In this document: positions 6,330 through 7,246 of the stretch, piece by piece
Position numbering within the stretch: the first letter of the stretch is position 1
Layout of the letters: every line of letters starts with the position of its first letter
From: a bacterium
GTDB lineage: Bacteria > Spirochaetota > UBA4802 > UBA5550
Direction: 5' to 3'
NCBI GenBank assembly: GCA_024224995.1
Contig: JAAENB010001320.1
Span: forward strand, 1-7,246
Length of the DNA stretch: 7,246 nt
Position numbers and translations under genes: made by a program
Notes under the pieces: model-generated
Database searches by the model: none
Seen by the model: the letters and a program-made list of their open reading frames with translations, nothing else
What the model was told of the DNA's origin: nothing

Positions 6330-6695
6330 ATGAAATTTTCATTCTTACTCTATATGTTAAACAAAAAATTAAAAGGTACCGCGAAAAAAAACGAATCCTT
6401 TAAAGAACGCCTTAAAGAAAAAGACTTTACCCTGCTTATAAAAACCGAAGACGGCAAAAGAGCCCGGTATTATACCTTTAATAACGGTGAACTCATCTCC
6501 AAAAGTACCGATTTTCCCGGTGCCAGCGTATCCCTCATCTGGGCCGACTCCGCGACAGGTTTTAAAACCATGTCATCGGGCAGTAATAAAGCCACCATGC
6601 AGGCCCTGCAAGACGGCAAATTAAAGATCGAAGGCGATGCACAGCTGGCGCTCTGGTTTACGGAAACCGTGAAGCAAATGATGAAAGCTAAATAA
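6330..6695 (+). CDS. Small SCP2 sterol-binding-like protein
   Basis: This 121-residue protein starts at ATG 6330-6332 behind a strong AGGAGG (6320-6325). It has an N-terminal hydrophobic-to-basic segment MKFSFLLYMLNKKLKGTAKK, then FKERLKEKDFTLLIKTEDGKRARYYTFNNGELISK (about 24-58), and a C-terminal KLKIEGDAQLALWFTETVKQMM (about 97-118). The order is strands built around a charged turn, then a helix following a glycine/aspartate-rich IEGD motif. This resembles bacterial SCP2-like domains, which bind lipid or act as accessory lipid carriers. The assignment is by pattern and is moderate. The first 15 residues could touch a membrane but are too short and basic for a secretion signal. It appears to be a single-gene unit: a terminator and leader lie upstream and a GC-rich hairpin follows. 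Confidence 0.65.
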   Translation: MKFSFLLYMLNKKLKGTAKKNESFKERLKEKDFTLLIKTEDGKRARYYTFNNGELISKSTDFPGASVSLIWADSATGFKTMSSGSNKATMQALQDGKLKIEGDAQLALWFTETVKQMMKAK

Positions 6696-6703
6696 TACCC
6701 CCC

Positions 6704-6725
6704 TGCCCCGGTCAAACCCGGGGCA
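6704..6725 (+). terminator. GC-rich hairpin after the SCP2-like gene
   Basis: TGCCCCGG (6704-6711) pairs perfectly with CCGGGGCA (6718-6725) around a six-base loop, nine bases after the stop codon. No T-run follows, so it may be a terminator of the U-less kind or a transcript-end stabiliser. Confidence 0.5.
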
Positions 6726-6789
6726 TAATCCGCCCTTCTGATACAAATATCAAAAAAAATTCAATTTATTAAAAAAAATTCGAAAATCC

Positions 6790-6824
6790 TTTAATATTTT
6801 AGCTCTCCCATTCGTACTATATAT
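6790..6824 (+). promoter_or_regulatory. A/T-rich promoter region of the RHH gene
   Basis: The stretch between the hairpin at 6725 and the RHH start at 6866 is strongly A/T-rich, with two AAAAAAAATTC tracts around 6753-6781. TTTAAT (6790-6795) and TACTAT (6815-6820) could be -35 and -10 boxes with a 19-base spacer. The exact boxes are uncertain, because several TATA-like alternatives overlap at 6817-6826. Confidence 0.3.
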
Positions 6825-6865
6825 ATACACCTTTTTACTTTTAACAAAATTTGAGGAGAACTATT

Positions 6866-7114
6866 ATGGACCTTATTGCTACTACAATTAATCTCAGGAT
6901 GAAGGATTTTGAGCTGCTGAATTCTTCCGCTAAAACCATGAAAATCGCCAGAAGTCGACTCGTGGAACTGTTGGTTCTCCGGGTTATGGAGGAGGAACCC
7001 TTTGACCTTACCCTGTTTTCCAGCGTTAAATACCAGTTCAGTTCCGGCGATGACAACTGGTACAAGTGCCATGTTCTGTTCGACTCATCAATTTATGAAA
7101 ATTGCCTGCTGTGA
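6866..7114 (+). CDS. Ribbon-helix-helix (CopG/Arc-type) protein, probably interrupted at its 3' end
   Basis: ATG at 6866-6868 has GAGGAG (6853-6858) seven bases upstream, which decides the start over an in-frame TTG at 6851. The 82-residue frame begins with a ribbon strand ATTINLRM (5-12), then helix A KDFELLNSSAKTMKI (13-27) and helix B ARSRLVELLVLRVMEEE (28-44). This is the DNA-binding fold of CopG/Arc-type regulators, including many antitoxins. A second part follows: FSSVKYQFSSGDDNWYKCHV (51-70) and LFDSSIYENCLL (71-82). It stops abruptly at TGA 7112-7114, where the structured sequence at about 7109-7246 begins. As I recall the family, related proteins continue after a Tyr-Glu with an LDMRK-type segment and another helix, so this copy looks cut short by an insertion. 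No partner toxin gene is seen next to it in the window. Confidence 0.6.
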   Translation: MDLIATTINLRMKDFELLNSSAKTMKIARSRLVELLVLRVMEEEPFDLTLFSSVKYQFSSGDDNWYKCHVLFDSSIYENCLL

Positions 7115-7246
7115 CAAGAGGTTCCACTCGATGGAACTGTAAGCATGTATTCAGGCTGTCCAGGCCCATGAATGGGCTTTCGGACTATCCTATCCATTTG
7201 GGATAACCCTACCCAAGCATGCGCCTCCGGTAACAGAGGGGTGTGA
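7109..7246 (+). ncRNA. Structured RNA, probable 5' part of a group II intron (incomplete at window edge)
   Basis: The sequence starting CTGTGACAAGAGG differs by one base from the GTGYG-type 5' end of bacterial group II introns. It folds well. GTTCCA/TGGAAC (7121-7126 and 7132-7137) forms a hairpin. GCATG/CATGC (7143-7147 and 7218-7222) encloses GTCC..GGAC with nested GCCCAT/ATGGGC (7158-7185) and TATCC/GGATA (7191-7205). CCTC/GAGG (7224-7239) follows, with a GGTAAC loop. The CTGTAAG after the first hairpin and ACCCTACCCAAGC resemble intron domain I. No reverse transcriptase is visible, because it would lie past the window end. It could instead be another structured RNA or a DGR-type element. 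The first base being C rather than G is a warning. Confidence 0.5.

Overview
The window is accessory chromosome of a bacterium with about 45-50% G+C. I think a Treponema-like spirochaete is most likely, but this rests only on the general look of the proteins and the dense palindromic intergenic repeats. No single marker proves it.

Layout. On the minus strand, read from right to left, lie a possible small ORF (4158-4304), a JetA-like Wadjet subunit (2726-4153), a single-cysteine FAD/NAD(P)H oxidoreductase of the CoA-disulfide reductase/NADH oxidase type (1237-2571), and the first 302 codons of glycine cleavage T protein GcvT (906 down to the window edge). On the plus strand lie a 529-residue protein of unknown function diverging from jetA (4410-5999), a small SCP2-like protein (6330-6695), and a ribbon-helix-helix (RHH) protein (6866-7114). 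The RHH frame ends where a strongly structured sequence begins. That sequence looks like the 5' end of a group II intron and runs off the window.

The gaps between the minus-strand genes are filled with nested palindromes. Two direct copies of one composite repeat (929-1025 and 2584-2754) sit just upstream of the gcvT and oxidoreductase starts. A separate 172-nt quasi-palindrome (1041-1212) has different arms but shares its central loop sequence with copy 2. A third core-like sequence lies inside the 3' end of jetA, so about the last 24 residues of JetA appear to be repeat-derived.

How the genes fit together. No pathway links them. gcvT belongs to one-carbon metabolism and the flavoprotein to thiol/redox metabolism. 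JetA normally works as the kleisin of the JetABCD plasmid-defence complex, but jetB, jetC and jetD are absent from the 2.5 kb downstream of jetA and from the plus-strand side. The locus therefore looks like a defence remnant or an orphan subunit in a repeat-rich, rearranged region. The most interesting signals are the palindromes that share a core but have unrelated arms, the orphan and re-ended jetA, and the interrupted RHH gene.
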